The position numbers were made by a program, and so were the translations under genes. A DNA stretch of 64,000 nt from assembly GCA_037443945.1 (NCBI GenBank), contig JBBINH010000016.1, forward strand, positions 1 through 64,000, in the 5' to 3' direction. Below the pieces are notes generated by a model. It was not told the origin of the DNA. It saw only the letters and a list, made by a program, of their open reading frames with translations, and did not search any database. The stretch comes from SSF26 sp037443945. Its GTDB lineage: Bacteria; Chloroflexota; Anaerolineae; J102. How positions within the stretch are numbered: position 1 is the first letter of the stretch; each line of letters opens with the position of its first letter. Positions 9,473 through 18,739 of the stretch are shown in pieces.

Positions 9473-9531
9473 GGACAAACGTCCGGATGGCCCTAACCCC
9501 TGCCGGGCGTCTTCTAGCGAGGAGCACGACC

Positions 9532-10431
9532 ATGCAGGCCGAGATCCAGGCGTTTTTGGACCATCTCGAAGGGGAGCGTAGGCTCTCCCCGCATACCGTT
9601 ATGGCCTACCGGAACGATCTGGGGCAGTTTCTCGCCTATCTGGAAAGGCTGGAGCCGGCGCGACGACCCCGCGGATGGGGCAATGTCACGCGCGATCACC
9701 TTATCGACTATCTGTTGGCCATGCGGGAACGAGAGTACGCCGGCGCGACGATAGCACGCAAAAGCGCTGCCATTCGTTCGTTCTTTGCCTTTCTCCTGAG
9801 CCAAAATCGACTGAGCGCCGATCCAACGGCCGAGCTCGATGCCCCTAAAGTGGTGCGCGCACTGCCTGCGACGCTGTCGCCGGAGGAAGTCGACCGCCTT
9901 TTGGCGGCGCCCGACCCCGCCAATCCCATCGGTCTGCGCGACAAGGCCTTGCTCGAACTGCTCTATGCGACCGGCATGCGGGTGAGCGAGGTCATAGCGC
10001 TCGATTGCGACGATGTGAACCTACAGACCGGGACGGTCCGCTGTGTGGGCAAAGGCAACAAAGAGCGCGTGTTGCCCCTCTATCAGCGTGTGTTGGGCAT
10101 TTTGCGCGACTACGTGACGATAGCCCGTCCCCGTCTCCAGGCTCGCGAGGATACCCAGGCCTTTTTCCTCAATCGTCGCGGCCAACGGCTGACACGACAG
10201 GGCCTGTGGCTGATTATCAAGCAGTACGTGGAGAAGGTCGGCATCCAGGGCGAGGTCACACCGCACACGCTACGCCATTCCTTCGCCACCCACATGCTGC
10301 GCGGTGGCGCCGGATTACGCCAGATCCAGCAAATGTTGGGCCATGCCAGCATCGCCACCACTCAGATTTACACCCAGGTCAGTCCCGAGCACCTGCGTAA
10401 GGCGTATGATGAAGCCCATCCGCGCGCGTAG
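9532..10431 (+). CDS. XerC/XerD-type tyrosine recombinase
   Basis: A 299-residue site-specific recombinase, probably resolving chromosome dimers. The N-terminal SAM-like domain (residues 1-95) is followed by the catalytic domain with all expected residues: R150 (ATGMRVSE), K174 (GKGNKERVLP), H245/R248 (HTLRHSFATH), H271 (LGHASIATT) and the nucleophile Y280 (QIYTQV). Length and layout are those of housekeeping XerD/XerC rather than phage integrases, and no att-like repeats or cargo flank it. The ATG at 9532 has a GAGGAG ribosome site; upstream codons are rejected because they overlap the -10. The purine phosphorylase follows 30 bp downstream. Confidence 0.9.
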   Translation: MQAEIQAFLDHLEGERRLSPHTVMAYRNDLGQFLAYLERLEPARRPRGWGNVTRDHLIDYLLAMREREYAGATIARKSAAIRSFFAFLLSQNRLSADPTAELDAPKVVRALPATLSPEEVDRLLAAPDPANPIGLRDKALLELLYATGMRVSEVIALDCDDVNLQTGTVRCVGKGNKERVLPLYQRVLGILRDYVTIARPRLQAREDTQAFFLNRRGQRLTRQGLWLIIKQYVEKVGIQGEVTPHTLRHSFATHMLRGGAGLRQIQQMLGHASIATTQIYTQVSPEHLRKAYDEAHPRA

Positions 10432-10461
10432 ACGAATCTATCCCCTCTTGCCGCTGGAGCG

Positions 10462-11328
10462 ATGAATCCTACCACCGAATTCTCCCCCACCCCGGCCTTC
10501 TACGCCGGCATTGCCGCCTATATCGCCGAACGGACGCGCCATCGTCCGACCGTTGGTCTCGTTTTGGGCTCCGGCTACAGCGCCCTGGCTGATGCGCTTA
10601 CCGAAGCCGATGTCCTTCCCTATACCGAGATCCCCCATTTCCCCGTCTCCACCGTCGAAGGCCATCGTGGTCAACTCGTCATCGGTTTACTCGACAACCG
10701 ACCGCTTTGGGTGATGCAGGGACGTGTGCACTACTACGAAGGCCTGAGCATACTCCAGGTCACCCTGCCCATCCGTGTCATGCGTGCCTTTGGCATCGAG
10801 ACGGTGATCCTGACCAACGCCGCCGGCGGTCTCAACCCCTCGTTTCGTGCCGGCGATATCATGCTCATCGAGGACCAGATCAACCTGGTGGGCATGATCG
10901 GCCACAACCCTCTTATCGGTCCCAACGACCCGGCCCTGGGCCCGCGTTTTCCCGACCTTTCTACCCTCTATGACCGACGTCTGCGCGAACTGGCCCTGGC
11001 CGTGGCCGCCGAGCTGGGGCTGACGTTGCGACGCGGGGTCTATGTCGGGCTGGCCGGCCCGGCCTTCGAGACACCGGCCGAGGTGCGCTTTTTACGGCTG
11101 ATCGGCGGCGACGCCACCGGTATGAGCACCACCAACGAAGCCTTGGTAGCCCGGCACAGTGGCATGCGCGTGTTGGGCCTATCCGGGATCTCGAACGTGG
11201 CCATCGATGCCATTGACACCCCGCAACGGACCAGCCACGAAGAGGTTTTGGAGGCAGGACGAACCCTGGTTCCCCGACTGCTGGCGCTCTTGCGCGGCAT
11301 CCTGGCCCGTTGGGACGAGGTCCGCTGA
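10462..11328 (+). CDS. punA: Purine nucleoside phosphorylase (inosine/guanosine type)
   Basis: A 288-residue trimeric-type purine nucleoside phosphorylase that converts inosine or guanosine plus phosphate into base and ribose-1-phosphate for salvage. Visible motifs are LVLGSGYSALAD (phosphate-binding), the GHRGQLVIG and MQGRVHYYEG segment with the phosphate-site His, TNAAGGLNPSF, the purine-site Glu in GLAGPAFETPAE, and MSTTNEALVARHSGM. Length matches the family. A weak GGAG lies 8 nt before the ATG. It is probably co-transcribed with the Xer gene. Its ribose-1-phosphate product connects metabolically with the ribose operon at 27666-35584. Confidence 0.92.
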   Translation: MNPTTEFSPTPAFYAGIAAYIAERTRHRPTVGLVLGSGYSALADALTEADVLPYTEIPHFPVSTVEGHRGQLVIGLLDNRPLWVMQGRVHYYEGLSILQVTLPIRVMRAFGIETVILTNAAGGLNPSFRAGDIMLIEDQINLVGMIGHNPLIGPNDPALGPRFPDLSTLYDRRLRELALAVAAELGLTLRRGVYVGLAGPAFETPAEVRFLRLIGGDATGMSTTNEALVARHSGMRVLGLSGISNVAIDAIDTPQRTSHEEVLEAGRTLVPRLLALLRGILARWDEVR

Positions 11329-11358
11329 GGCCAGGGACTTGAGACGATCTCTCTGCGT

Positions 11359-12105
11359 TTGCATCTCAGCATCGTGGCCGTTTTCCTGGGGTTTCTGGCT
11401 GCCAACGCTCCGTATATCTATGCGCTTTGTGCCCTGATCGCGTTGTACTTTCTGCGCGTGGCCCTTCGCGCCCGCCACGAGCGGCGTGCGGCCATCTTCC
11501 CGCTGGAACGCGAACTGGCCTTGGCCCGCACGTATCGGACCTTTGGCATGGCGTTGCTGTTGCTGGCCGTTATGGGGGCCACTTACCTCATCGTCCACCG
11601 CCTTGTACCTCGGCTGAACGAGCTCTCGACATCGGGTACGCCCACGCCCGGTATCCTCATCCTCATGGCCACACCCACGTTCACACCCGTCCCTCCTACG
11701 GCCACCCCGACGCCGGCCCTCACGCCGACCCCACGGCCCACGCGGCGTCCACCCCCTACGCCGACCCCCACCTCCGACCTCGCCTCGATGGTGCGTCCCC
11801 CGACCTGTCCTCATCCTGGTGCCGCCCTCGCCAGCCCCGGGATCGACCAGGTCGTGCGCGGGGATACACCCGTCATCGGCACGGCCAGTATCGAGAACTT
11901 TCAGTTCTTCAAGCTGGAATGGAGCGTAGCAGGCAGTGATCAGTGGCACTGGTTTGCCGGTAGCGAAACCCCGGCCGTAGGCACGGTCTTGGGTGTTTTC
12001 AAGGCCGGCGATCTACCGCCGGGTCAGTATGTCATCCGACTGGTTGTGGTCGACCATACCGGCAACTACCCCACACCCTGTCTGGTTCCCGTGATCGTTC
12101 CCTGA
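11359..12105 (+). CDS. Membrane-anchored protein with Pro-Thr linker and extracellular domain
   Basis: About 248 residues, best started at the TTG at 11359 since no ATG fits; this start is uncertain. There are two hydrophobic helices (residues about 4-35 and 56-80). A stalk of roughly 60 residues follows, rich in TPTP repeats and coding for a flexible cell-surface spacer. The end is an extracytoplasmic domain of about 110 residues that resembles an Ig-like fold (FQFFKLEWSV, GQYVIRLVVVDHTGN). Such TP-rich stalks are common in filamentous Chloroflexota. The gene starts the envelope-protein run; the next gene begins one base after its stop. Function unknown. Confidence 0.65.
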   Translation: MHLSIVAVFLGFLAANAPYIYALCALIALYFLRVALRARHERRAAIFPLERELALARTYRTFGMALLLLAVMGATYLIVHRLVPRLNELSTSGTPTPGILILMATPTFTPVPPTATPTPALTPTPRPTRRPPPTPTPTSDLASMVRPPTCPHPGAALASPGIDQVVRGDTPVIGTASIENFQFFKLEWSVAGSDQWHWFAGSETPAVGTVLGVFKAGDLPPGQYVIRLVVVDHTGNYPTPCLVPVIVP

Positions 12106-12106
12106 C

Positions 12107-15073
12107 ATGGCCGTCTCGGTGTTTCGTTCGCCCGTGGTCATATGGCTTGCCGTTTTTGCGATCGTAGCGGGAACGACGACTACCCCGCAAGGGCTTATGG
12201 CTCAGGAACCACCGTCGGTTTGGCAATCGATCGGCGGTCCCACGGCTTTCATCCCCTACCTGGCCGTTGATCCCAACGAACCCGATTTCGTTTTCATCCT
12301 CGTAGCCCATAGCGCGACACGCTATCCCGACTACACGCAAGGCGCCGAGGGTTATCTGCGTATGGCCTGGGCGCCTTATATCAGCGGTAACGGCGGGGAG
12401 ACCTGGCAAGCGGCCAGCAATGACCTGGCCTATACCGAACCGACCACGGCGGTTATCCTCCCCGGTCCCTTGGGCAGCACCATTTGGGTCGGTACGGTCG
12501 GACATGGTCTCTGGCGCAGCGACAACCGCGGCCGCACCTGGCGGCCTGTGCTTGTCCGTGGCCTGGGCGCGCAGCGGGTTGTGGCCCTGACCCGCGACGC
12601 CCGCAACCGTCTTCATCTCGTCACCTTGGATAACACCCGCTATCCCGACTCCCATCTCTATACCAGTACCGACGGCGGATATAACTGGGAACATCGCCTC
12701 TTGCAACCCTTTGCCAATCGGCCGGAAACCTACGTCACCGACCTGGTAGCCGATCCCTTTGAGGCCAATCGGCTTTATGCGGTGACCTTTGGTGGTCTCT
12801 TGTACACCACGAATGCGGGTTTTTCGTGGCAGGCGGCCACGCTTCCCCGGCCGGAAGGGACAATACTCGGCGGCGAGACGGTGCTGGTCGCCGACCCCAC
12901 CCAACGGGGACGGCTCTATCTGGTTGGCATCAGCACCACCACCGCCGGGGAGACACAGCTCGGTGTCTACCGCTCCCTCAACGGAGGGCTAAGCTGGGAA
13001 CGACTGCCGGCCACGTTTCGCTCGACATATCCCCTGCCTTCCGGTCAAAGTCCGCGCCCTTACCGGTTGCGCCAGGATCCCCTCAGCCGTTTTCGGCTTT
13101 TGTTGGCGACAAGCGAAGGGTTGTGGGTTTCAACCGATGCCGGTCTGACCTGGACCACGGCCGGATCGGCCTTGGAAGGCGTTGCCGTGACGGATGTCTT
13201 CATCCATCCGCAACAACGGGGGCGCTGGCTGGCGGCCGGCGCCGGTGGCATCTGGCAGACCATGAACGCCAGCAGTCGTTGGCAGGCCCTGGGCCGAGGT
13301 TTGCCGCCGGCCAGCAGTCTGCGAAGCCTGGTGGGTCTGCCCGATAGCACCCTTCTGGCCCTCAACGGCGGCATCAATCCGATCCCCGCTGCCGTGCAAC
13401 CCCTCTGGCGGAGCAGTGATGGCGGCCGCACCTGGATGCCGGCGATGGGCGGTCTGGCCGGCCGCAATCTCAACCGCTTGCTCGTCCATCCGTTGACAGG
13501 CCACGTTTACGGCCTGACGACAACGGGGCTGGTGCGCAGTAGCAACGGCGGGCGCAGTTGGACCTCTGTCGCCACCCCGATTGCAGGCACCCACCTGGCC
13601 TTCGGACGGATGCCCGCATGGCTGCTACTGGGCGGCAACGGCGGCCTGTGGCGTTCGACCGACGACGGCCAGACCTGGGAAGCCGTTCGCCCGGAGCCGG
13701 TGTTGGCGCTGGCCGGGGACCACCGCGGCCGGTTTTATCTGATCCCGGCCGGCGGCGAAGGCCCAGAGGCCCGTCGGTTGTGGCAATCGACCGACGATGG
13801 TCTAACCTGGGCCCCGGTGGCGCCGGTCCCAGAAGGGGATATCGCCGGCTTTATCGCCCATCCGAGCAGAGCCGAGATGTTGCTCCTGTGGCGACGCTGG
13901 GGCGGTCTTCTGCTTTCAACCGATGGCGGTCGCACTTGGCAACGTCGCGACAACGGGATTCCGGCCGGAACGCAATGGCAGGGGGCGCAGCCGTTAAACC
14001 CGGTCGGTCCTCAGTTGTTGGCCTTTTTTATCGCTCCGGGCCCACCGGAGACGTGGTGGGCCGGACGTGACGGTGGCGGCGTTTTTACCAGCACCGACCA
14101 GGGTCGCACCTGGCGTGATGCCACCGGCGACCTGGGCGATACCCTGGTCTATAGCTTTGCCCCCGTCGGCACCGACCTGGTGGCCGGTACGGGCAATGGA
14201 GGATTACTGCGTCTGACCACGACGCCGAGTCCACAAACACCGCCGCCTGAGGTCGATGCCCGCATCGAGATCCTCTGGCCCCACGATTTTGCACCGGTTA
14301 CAACCGCTGCCAGGGGCAATTTGGGCATTCGCCTGTATGCCAGCCGTTCGCAAGAAGTACCCCCTTGCGCCTGGATGCCGTCCGTCGAGGTCTGGATGGC
14401 CCAGGACGCGCAACCCTTGCACCGCCTGGGACTGGCCACGCAACGCACCATGGAGGGCCATCCCTTCCCCTTCTGGGAACTCAACGATGTAGACCTGACC
14501 TGGGCCCAAGACCCGGCCCACAAGCTCATCTTCATGGTGCGGGTGGTACCAGAACCGATCGAAAGCCGTAGCACCGTTTGGATCCACGCTGCCGATGCCC
14601 GTACTTACCTGCCGAATCCGCCCGAACCGATCGGCCTGACAACCACCGCCCCCGTCGCCATTGACGCCGTCCTGCGCGTGGCCTGGCCTCATGACGAGCG
14701 AAACAATCCCGTGCCGGTAGAACAAGCGAATCTACTCAACCTTAGCGCCGTGCTCTTCGCCCAGGGAACCCAGTTGGCCCTGGCCCCCGAGCATCTGCCT
14801 GAACGAGTGTGGCTGGTCGCAGCCCTGGACAACGGCGTGGGACGGCGCCTGATGGTCGGGGAACCGCGGACGGTCGCAGGATCGGGTTTTGTCTACACAA
14901 CCTACGAATTCAACAACGTAGATGTCAGCCTGGCCCGCGACCCGGACCATCATTGGTCATTCTGGCTGGAGATACCGGGCCGGCAGGCCAGTACGAACGT
15001 GTGGGTGCACGGCATTGACGGCCGCACCCGCGCGCCGCAATTGCTGGAACCGATTGCCGCCTGTCGACCCTGA
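12107..15073 (+). CDS. Secreted BNR/sialidase-like propeller protein with duplicated C-terminal domain
   Basis: A 988-residue exported protein. A signal peptide occupies residues 1-30 (hydrophobic VVIWLAVFAIVAG, cleavage near LMAQE). Residues 30-705 hold at least ten BNR/Asp-box style repeats of the type SxDGGxTW (for example SDNRGRTW, STDGGYNWE, SSDGGRTWM, STDDGQTWE, STDQGRTW), indicating one or two beta-propellers. Two related domains follow, at about 715-845 and 851-980, each starting with an xxWPHD motif and carrying NxVDxxxxxDP. No sialidase catalytic Arg triad can be assigned, so a glycan- or protein-binding surface role is as likely as hydrolysis. It is translationally close to both neighbours. 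Confidence 0.7.
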   Translation: MAVSVFRSPVVIWLAVFAIVAGTTTTPQGLMAQEPPSVWQSIGGPTAFIPYLAVDPNEPDFVFILVAHSATRYPDYTQGAEGYLRMAWAPYISGNGGETWQAASNDLAYTEPTTAVILPGPLGSTIWVGTVGHGLWRSDNRGRTWRPVLVRGLGAQRVVALTRDARNRLHLVTLDNTRYPDSHLYTSTDGGYNWEHRLLQPFANRPETYVTDLVADPFEANRLYAVTFGGLLYTTNAGFSWQAATLPRPEGTILGGETVLVADPTQRGRLYLVGISTTTAGETQLGVYRSLNGGLSWERLPATFRSTYPLPSGQSPRPYRLRQDPLSRFRLLLATSEGLWVSTDAGLTWTTAGSALEGVAVTDVFIHPQQRGRWLAAGAGGIWQTMNASSRWQALGRGLPPASSLRSLVGLPDSTLLALNGGINPIPAAVQPLWRSSDGGRTWMPAMGGLAGRNLNRLLVHPLTGHVYGLTTTGLVRSSNGGRSWTSVATPIAGTHLAFGRMPAWLLLGGNGGLWRSTDDGQTWEAVRPEPVLALAGDHRGRFYLIPAGGEGPEARRLWQSTDDGLTWAPVAPVPEGDIAGFIAHPSRAEMLLLWRRWGGLLLSTDGGRTWQRRDNGIPAGTQWQGAQPLNPVGPQLLAFFIAPGPPETWWAGRDGGGVFTSTDQGRTWRDATGDLGDTLVYSFAPVGTDLVAGTGNGGLLRLTTTPSPQTPPPEVDARIEILWPHDFAPVTTAARGNLGIRLYASRSQEVPPCAWMPSVEVWMAQDAQPLHRLGLATQRTMEGHPFPFWELNDVDLTWAQDPAHKLIFMVRVVPEPIESRSTVWIHAADARTYLPNPPEPIGLTTTAPVAIDAVLRVAWPHDERNNPVPVEQANLLNLSAVLFAQGTQLALAPEHLPERVWLVAALDNGVGRRLMVGEPRTVAGSGFVYTTYEFNNVDVSLARDPDHHWSFWLEIPGRQASTNVWVHGIDGRTRAPQLLEPIAACRP

Positions 15074-15079
15074 GCGCTT

Positions 15080-15793
15080 ATGTCGGCTCCCTGGCGTCTG
15101 GCTTTGCTTCTGGTGGCAGCCGCCCTGGCGGCAGTGTGGTGGGCGCAACGTGGCCGCCGGGCCCGGAACGGATTGCTGTTGAGCATTCCCCTGGCCTTTG
15201 CCTTGAGCTATCTATCGGGGCTCCTGTTCCAGGTACCCGCCTATCAGGTTGGCTGTCCGAGTTTGTGTCCCGGCTGGCGAGGCCATCCTGTGCCCATAGC
15301 GCGACAAGATGCGTTGGGCGATTTTTATTTTGATCCGCGCGGTTTTGTCCTCAACAGTCTGTTCTACCAGGCTTTTATCCTGCTCGGCAGTCTGCTGGTG
15401 GTGCGCCTGGCCGAACTGGGAGGATGGTCGCGTCGCTCGCGACGTTGGCGGGTAGGCTACGTTTTGCTGCTCGTGGTCATGCCGCTGGCCCTGGCGCCGG
15501 TATGGCTACTGCCCCCCCAGCCGGAGCTGCCGCCGCCGGCCCAGCGCCTGGCCATCAACGCAGCCCGCAATTGGCGCTGGCAATTGCAAGGCCGACGTTT
15601 GACAGATTACCGCCTGGCGGTTGAAGATGTACGGCAACATCCCGATGGCAGCCGCTGGCGCGTGTGCTTCCGGGTCTATTCCTGGTTCTATTGGCCCCGT
15701 GCTCGGCTCTATATTGACCTGGAGCCGGCCGGTGTGCGGGCAACCGGCGGCGGTCTCATCCCGCTGACGGCCTCTTGCTGGGTCCAACCCTAA
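15080..15793 (+). CDS. Membrane protein of unknown function
   Basis: A 237-residue protein with about four hydrophobic helices (residues about 5-22, 31-50, 90-110 and 125-145) and a C-terminal soluble domain of about 90 residues containing a WRVCFRVYSWFYWP core. Two Cys in YQVGCPSLCPGW lie just after the second helix. I recognise no family. It begins 6 bp after the propeller gene and its stop lies about 30 bp before the chosen start of the metallopeptidase, so it is part of the same operon. Confidence 0.6.
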   Translation: MSAPWRLALLLVAAALAAVWWAQRGRRARNGLLLSIPLAFALSYLSGLLFQVPAYQVGCPSLCPGWRGHPVPIARQDALGDFYFDPRGFVLNSLFYQAFILLGSLLVVRLAELGGWSRRSRRWRVGYVLLLVVMPLALAPVWLLPPQPELPPPAQRLAINAARNWRWQLQGRRLTDYRLAVEDVRQHPDGSRWRVCFRVYSWFYWPRARLYIDLEPAGVRATGGGLIPLTASCWVQP

Positions 15794-15822
15794 GCCCTTC
15801 GCTCGATTTTCTGTCTCCGGTT

Positions 15823-17895
15823 ATGACTCGCAACGCTCTAACCCTCATCTTTATTCTGTTCGTTTTGTTTCTGTGTTGTCTGGTGAGCGTCCTCGCCGGC
15901 GGGCTGGGTTATTGGCTCGGCAGCGAACTGGCGCGACAGGGTGAACCTGCCCCCTTGCCCACCGCTACCCCGCGGACTTTGGACCGCTCGCTTCCTACCC
16001 CGGCGCCGCTCTCCACCCCTACCCCGATTATCCCAACGCCTCCCCGCATCCTTACCCCCACGCGTCCTATCCCCACGCCACCTCCCGGCCGCGATACCGA
16101 GAGCCTGTTGGAGAGCATGGAGGTGCCCGTAGCCGATAAGCGCGATCTGGCCGCGCGGCTACGCCCGGAGCTGGGGGAAATCCCGCTGGTGGTCAACCCC
16201 ACACCCCCCAGCTATAACGTGGGCGATGTCCTGACCTTCTGGGTGGCGAATACAGATACCGACGAAAACTTCCAGATTCAGGCCGAGCTTGTGGTCAAAA
16301 GTCGACATCTGTACATGTGGGTCGAAGTGGGCCAACCGGTAGACAAACGGGCCCTGGAGCGCTCGGCCCGCCTGTTCGACGAGCGCATCTACCCCACCAA
16401 TCGGGAGTTTTTCGGCAGCGAGTGGAGTCCCGGCATCGATAACGACCCTCGGCTCCACGTGCTCCATGCCACCGGCATGGGCGAAACCGTGGCAGGCTAT
16501 TTCTCCTCGGCCGATGAAATTTCCCGCAAGATCAACCCCTATTCCAACGAAAAGGAGATGTTTTATATCAATCTGGATAACAATCGGCCGGGAACGCCGT
16601 TCTACGATATGACTTTAGCCCACGAATTCCAGCACATGATCCACTGGTACAACGATTTGAACGAGGAGACCTGGGTCAACGAAGGGCTTTCCGAGCTGGC
16701 CGTGCAACTGAACGGCATGCGCCGCAGCGGTGAGACCGTGGGTCCCGACCAGGTGTTTGCCGCCAACCCCGATGTACAGCTCACGACCTGGCCGGATAAC
16801 GAAGAATCCTTTGCCCACTACGGCAATGCCTTTTTGTTTATGAACTATTTCCTCGGTCGCTTCGGCGAGGAAGCCACCAAAGACCTGGTGGCCCATCCGC
16901 TCAACGGCCTGGAAGCCTTCGATGCGGTGTTGCACGATCTCAAGACCGGTCTCACGGCCGATGACCTGTTCGCCGATTGGGTCGTGGCCAACTGGCTCGA
17001 TAACCCTGTGCCCGGCGACGGTCGCTGGCACTATCCCGATTACGACCCCGACCCCATGGCGACGGCCGCCGAGTTTAGCGCCTTACCTGCCGAGGGCGAA
17101 GGCGACGTCCACCAATACGCAGCCGATTACATCCGTCTTCCCGGCAGTACCGACCTGACCATCACCTTTAGCGGCAGCACAACGACCCGCCTGGCCGCTA
17201 CCGATGCCTATAGCGGCTACTGGGCCTGGTGGTCGCACCGCATGGATGAATCGGATACCCGCCTGACCTTGCCGGTGGACCTGAGCGGTGTGGACAAGGC
17301 CACCTTGCGCTATCGGTTGTGGTACGACATCGAGGAGAATTGGGATTACGGCTATGTCGAAGTCAGCACCGACGGCGGCAAGACCTGGCGCATCCTCGAA
17401 ACCGCCCGTACCACCCGCGAAAACCCCCAGGGCAACGCCTACGGGCCCGGTTATACCGGCAAAAGCAATCGTACGCGGGCCGAATGGGTGCTGGAAGAGG
17501 TCGATCTGACGCCCTTTGCCGGGCAGCCCATCCAAATCCGCTTCGAGTACGTCACCGATGCCGCCGTGACCATGCCGGGTATGTTCATCGACGATGTCGA
17601 AATCCCCGAAATCGGCTATTTCGACGACTTTGAAGAGGGTCCCGGGGATTGGCAGCCCGAAGGCTGGTTGCTCACCAACAACGTTCTGCGCCAACGCTGG
17701 CTGGTACAGGCCATCGTGACGGGTGCCGACGGTCGCGTGCGCGTGGAACGGATGGAAGTCGGGCCCGATGGCCAGGGCGAGTTGCGTCTGCAACAACTCG
17801 ACCCTCGCCAGGAGGTGATTTTGGCCATTTCGGCCCTGGCGCCCGTCACCACCGAGATAGCCACTTATCGTTATCAAGTCCGACCGGGCCCCTAA
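15823..17895 (+). CDS. Secreted M6-like (immune inhibitor A-type) metallopeptidase
   Basis: A 690-residue exported zinc protease. It has an N-terminal anchor helix (residues 5-30) and a Pro-Thr stalk (about 45-85). The catalytic domain carries HEFQH at residues 267-271, with a downstream Glu at E287 (NEGLSELA) as probable third ligand. The C-terminal half resembles the immune-inhibitor-A/MAM-like beta domain: YWAWWSHRMDESDTRL, WYDIEENWDYGYVEVSTDGG and MFIDDVEIPE are typical. I place the start at the ATG at 15823 (MTRNALTLIFI), because the upstream frame overlaps the previous gene. It is probably a surface-attached protease acting on extracellular protein. Confidence 0.75.
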   Translation: MTRNALTLIFILFVLFLCCLVSVLAGGLGYWLGSELARQGEPAPLPTATPRTLDRSLPTPAPLSTPTPIIPTPPRILTPTRPIPTPPPGRDTESLLESMEVPVADKRDLAARLRPELGEIPLVVNPTPPSYNVGDVLTFWVANTDTDENFQIQAELVVKSRHLYMWVEVGQPVDKRALERSARLFDERIYPTNREFFGSEWSPGIDNDPRLHVLHATGMGETVAGYFSSADEISRKINPYSNEKEMFYINLDNNRPGTPFYDMTLAHEFQHMIHWYNDLNEETWVNEGLSELAVQLNGMRRSGETVGPDQVFAANPDVQLTTWPDNEESFAHYGNAFLFMNYFLGRFGEEATKDLVAHPLNGLEAFDAVLHDLKTGLTADDLFADWVVANWLDNPVPGDGRWHYPDYDPDPMATAAEFSALPAEGEGDVHQYAADYIRLPGSTDLTITFSGSTTTRLAATDAYSGYWAWWSHRMDESDTRLTLPVDLSGVDKATLRYRLWYDIEENWDYGYVEVSTDGGKTWRILETARTTRENPQGNAYGPGYTGKSNRTRAEWVLEEVDLTPFAGQPIQIRFEYVTDAAVTMPGMFIDDVEIPEIGYFDDFEEGPGDWQPEGWLLTNNVLRQRWLVQAIVTGADGRVRVERMEVGPDGQGELRLQQLDPRQEVILAISALAPVTTEIATYRYQVRPGP

Positions 17896-18000
17896 AGCTA
17901 TCACCCTTACGGCAAGCTCAAGCAGGTCGAAAAGTCCACCTCACCCTTACCAGACGCCCTATGGGGCCTCTTCGCTTCATCGACATCGCCTGTTCATCTT

Positions 18001-18684
18001 ATGATGGCACTCTTCGTTATCGGCCTGCTCCTGCTCCTGGCCTTCATCTCTGTGGCCACCTATCGCACCGGTCAGTTGCTCAAGGTCTGGCGACCCGAGA
18101 GCAATCTGCTCTTATTGCCCATCGAGAACCTGGCGCGGTTGGGTGTGATCGGGCTGGCCATCGTCCTGGGACTGAGCAGCGGTCGCGGCGCGGCGGCGTT
18201 GGGCTGGCTTCCGGCCACGCCTGTGGCCGATGGGCTTTTGGGCCTTCTCATCGGGCCGGTGATCGCCCTGCTCATTCTGCCGCCTACGCTGTGGGTGCGT
18301 CGTCACCATCCCGATTGGTACTCCGACGTGGTCTTGCAAACCATCCGCCCCCGACGCCTGCGCGAGTGGCCGGCCGTTATCCTGGCCCTGCTGCCCGTGG
18401 CCGTCTTGGAGGAGCTTATCTTCCGGTCGCTGTTGTTGGGTGGCTTTGCGCCTTATGTCAACGTCGCCTTCTTTGCCGTGGCCGCTTCCATCTACTTCGG
18501 CCTACTCCATCGGCCGCAGGGCGAGTGGGGCGTGGCCGTGGTGACCGTGGTGGGGCTTGTGTTCAGCGCGCTGTTTCTGTGGCGCCACAGTTTGCTCCTG
18601 GTCGTCATGGCCCACTGGTCGGCCAACGTGACCCAACTGATCCTTGCCGCCCTGACCGAACGTCGCGAAACGAAAACGTCCTAG
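18001..18684 (+). CDS. CPBP-family intramembrane protease-like protein
   Basis: A 227-residue membrane protein. The CPBP (CaaX protease and bacteriocin-processing) motifs are present: EELIFRSLLLGG (EExxxR), a His in FGLLHRPQG, and a final HWSANVTQ. They sit in separate hydrophobic helices as expected for a membrane-embedded metal site. In bacteria such proteins have been linked to bacteriocin immunity or membrane-protein processing; which applies here is unknown. It is followed 55 bp downstream by the M48 peptidase, which has its own promoter. Confidence 0.75.
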   Translation: MMALFVIGLLLLLAFISVATYRTGQLLKVWRPESNLLLLPIENLARLGVIGLAIVLGLSSGRGAAALGWLPATPVADGLLGLLIGPVIALLILPPTLWVRRHHPDWYSDVVLQTIRPRRLREWPAVILALLPVAVLEELIFRSLLLGGFAPYVNVAFFAVAASIYFGLLHRPQGEWGVAVVTVVGLVFSALFLWRHSLLLVVMAHWSANVTQLILAALTERRETKTS

Positions 18685-18723
18685 GGTCTCGTCGTCTCCC
18701 CTCGGCGCATCGCCACCTTTTGG

Positions 18724-18732
18724 TGCTACAAT
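18724..18732 (+). promoter_or_regulatory. Extended -10 giving a near-leaderless M48 transcript
   Basis: TGC-TACAAT (TACAAT 18727-18732) ends 7 bp before the ATG at 18740. The expected transcription start therefore coincides with the start codon. An ATG at 18731 overlaps the hexamer and is rejected as the start. Confidence 0.5.
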
Positions 18733-18739
18733 GGTCGCC

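Larger units (their letters stand above)
8964..9531. other. 568-bp divergent spacer without a recognised gene
   Basis: Short frames here have no family motif and biased composition, so I call none. On the minus strand a promoter at 9167-9175 (TGA-TACAAT) would make a roughly 200-nt leader for the UMF1 gene. That leader contains a perfect 8-bp hairpin, GGCAAAAC/GTTTTGCC, at about 9113-9133. On the plus strand TGT-TAGAAT at 9464-9472 serves the Xer gene. The leader does not match a riboswitch class I know. The 9180-9440 stretch holds nothing I can name. Confidence 0.4.

Noticed and set aside
9532..10431. Phage or integrative-element integrase with attachment sites
   Set aside because: Length, motifs and housekeeping neighbours fit XerC/XerD; no flanking direct repeats or mobile cargo are seen.
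11640..11790. Short tandem repeats that might look like a CRISPR or minisatellite
   Set aside because: They encode an ACC-CCG (Thr-Pro) stalk in frame; there are no conserved repeat-spacer units.
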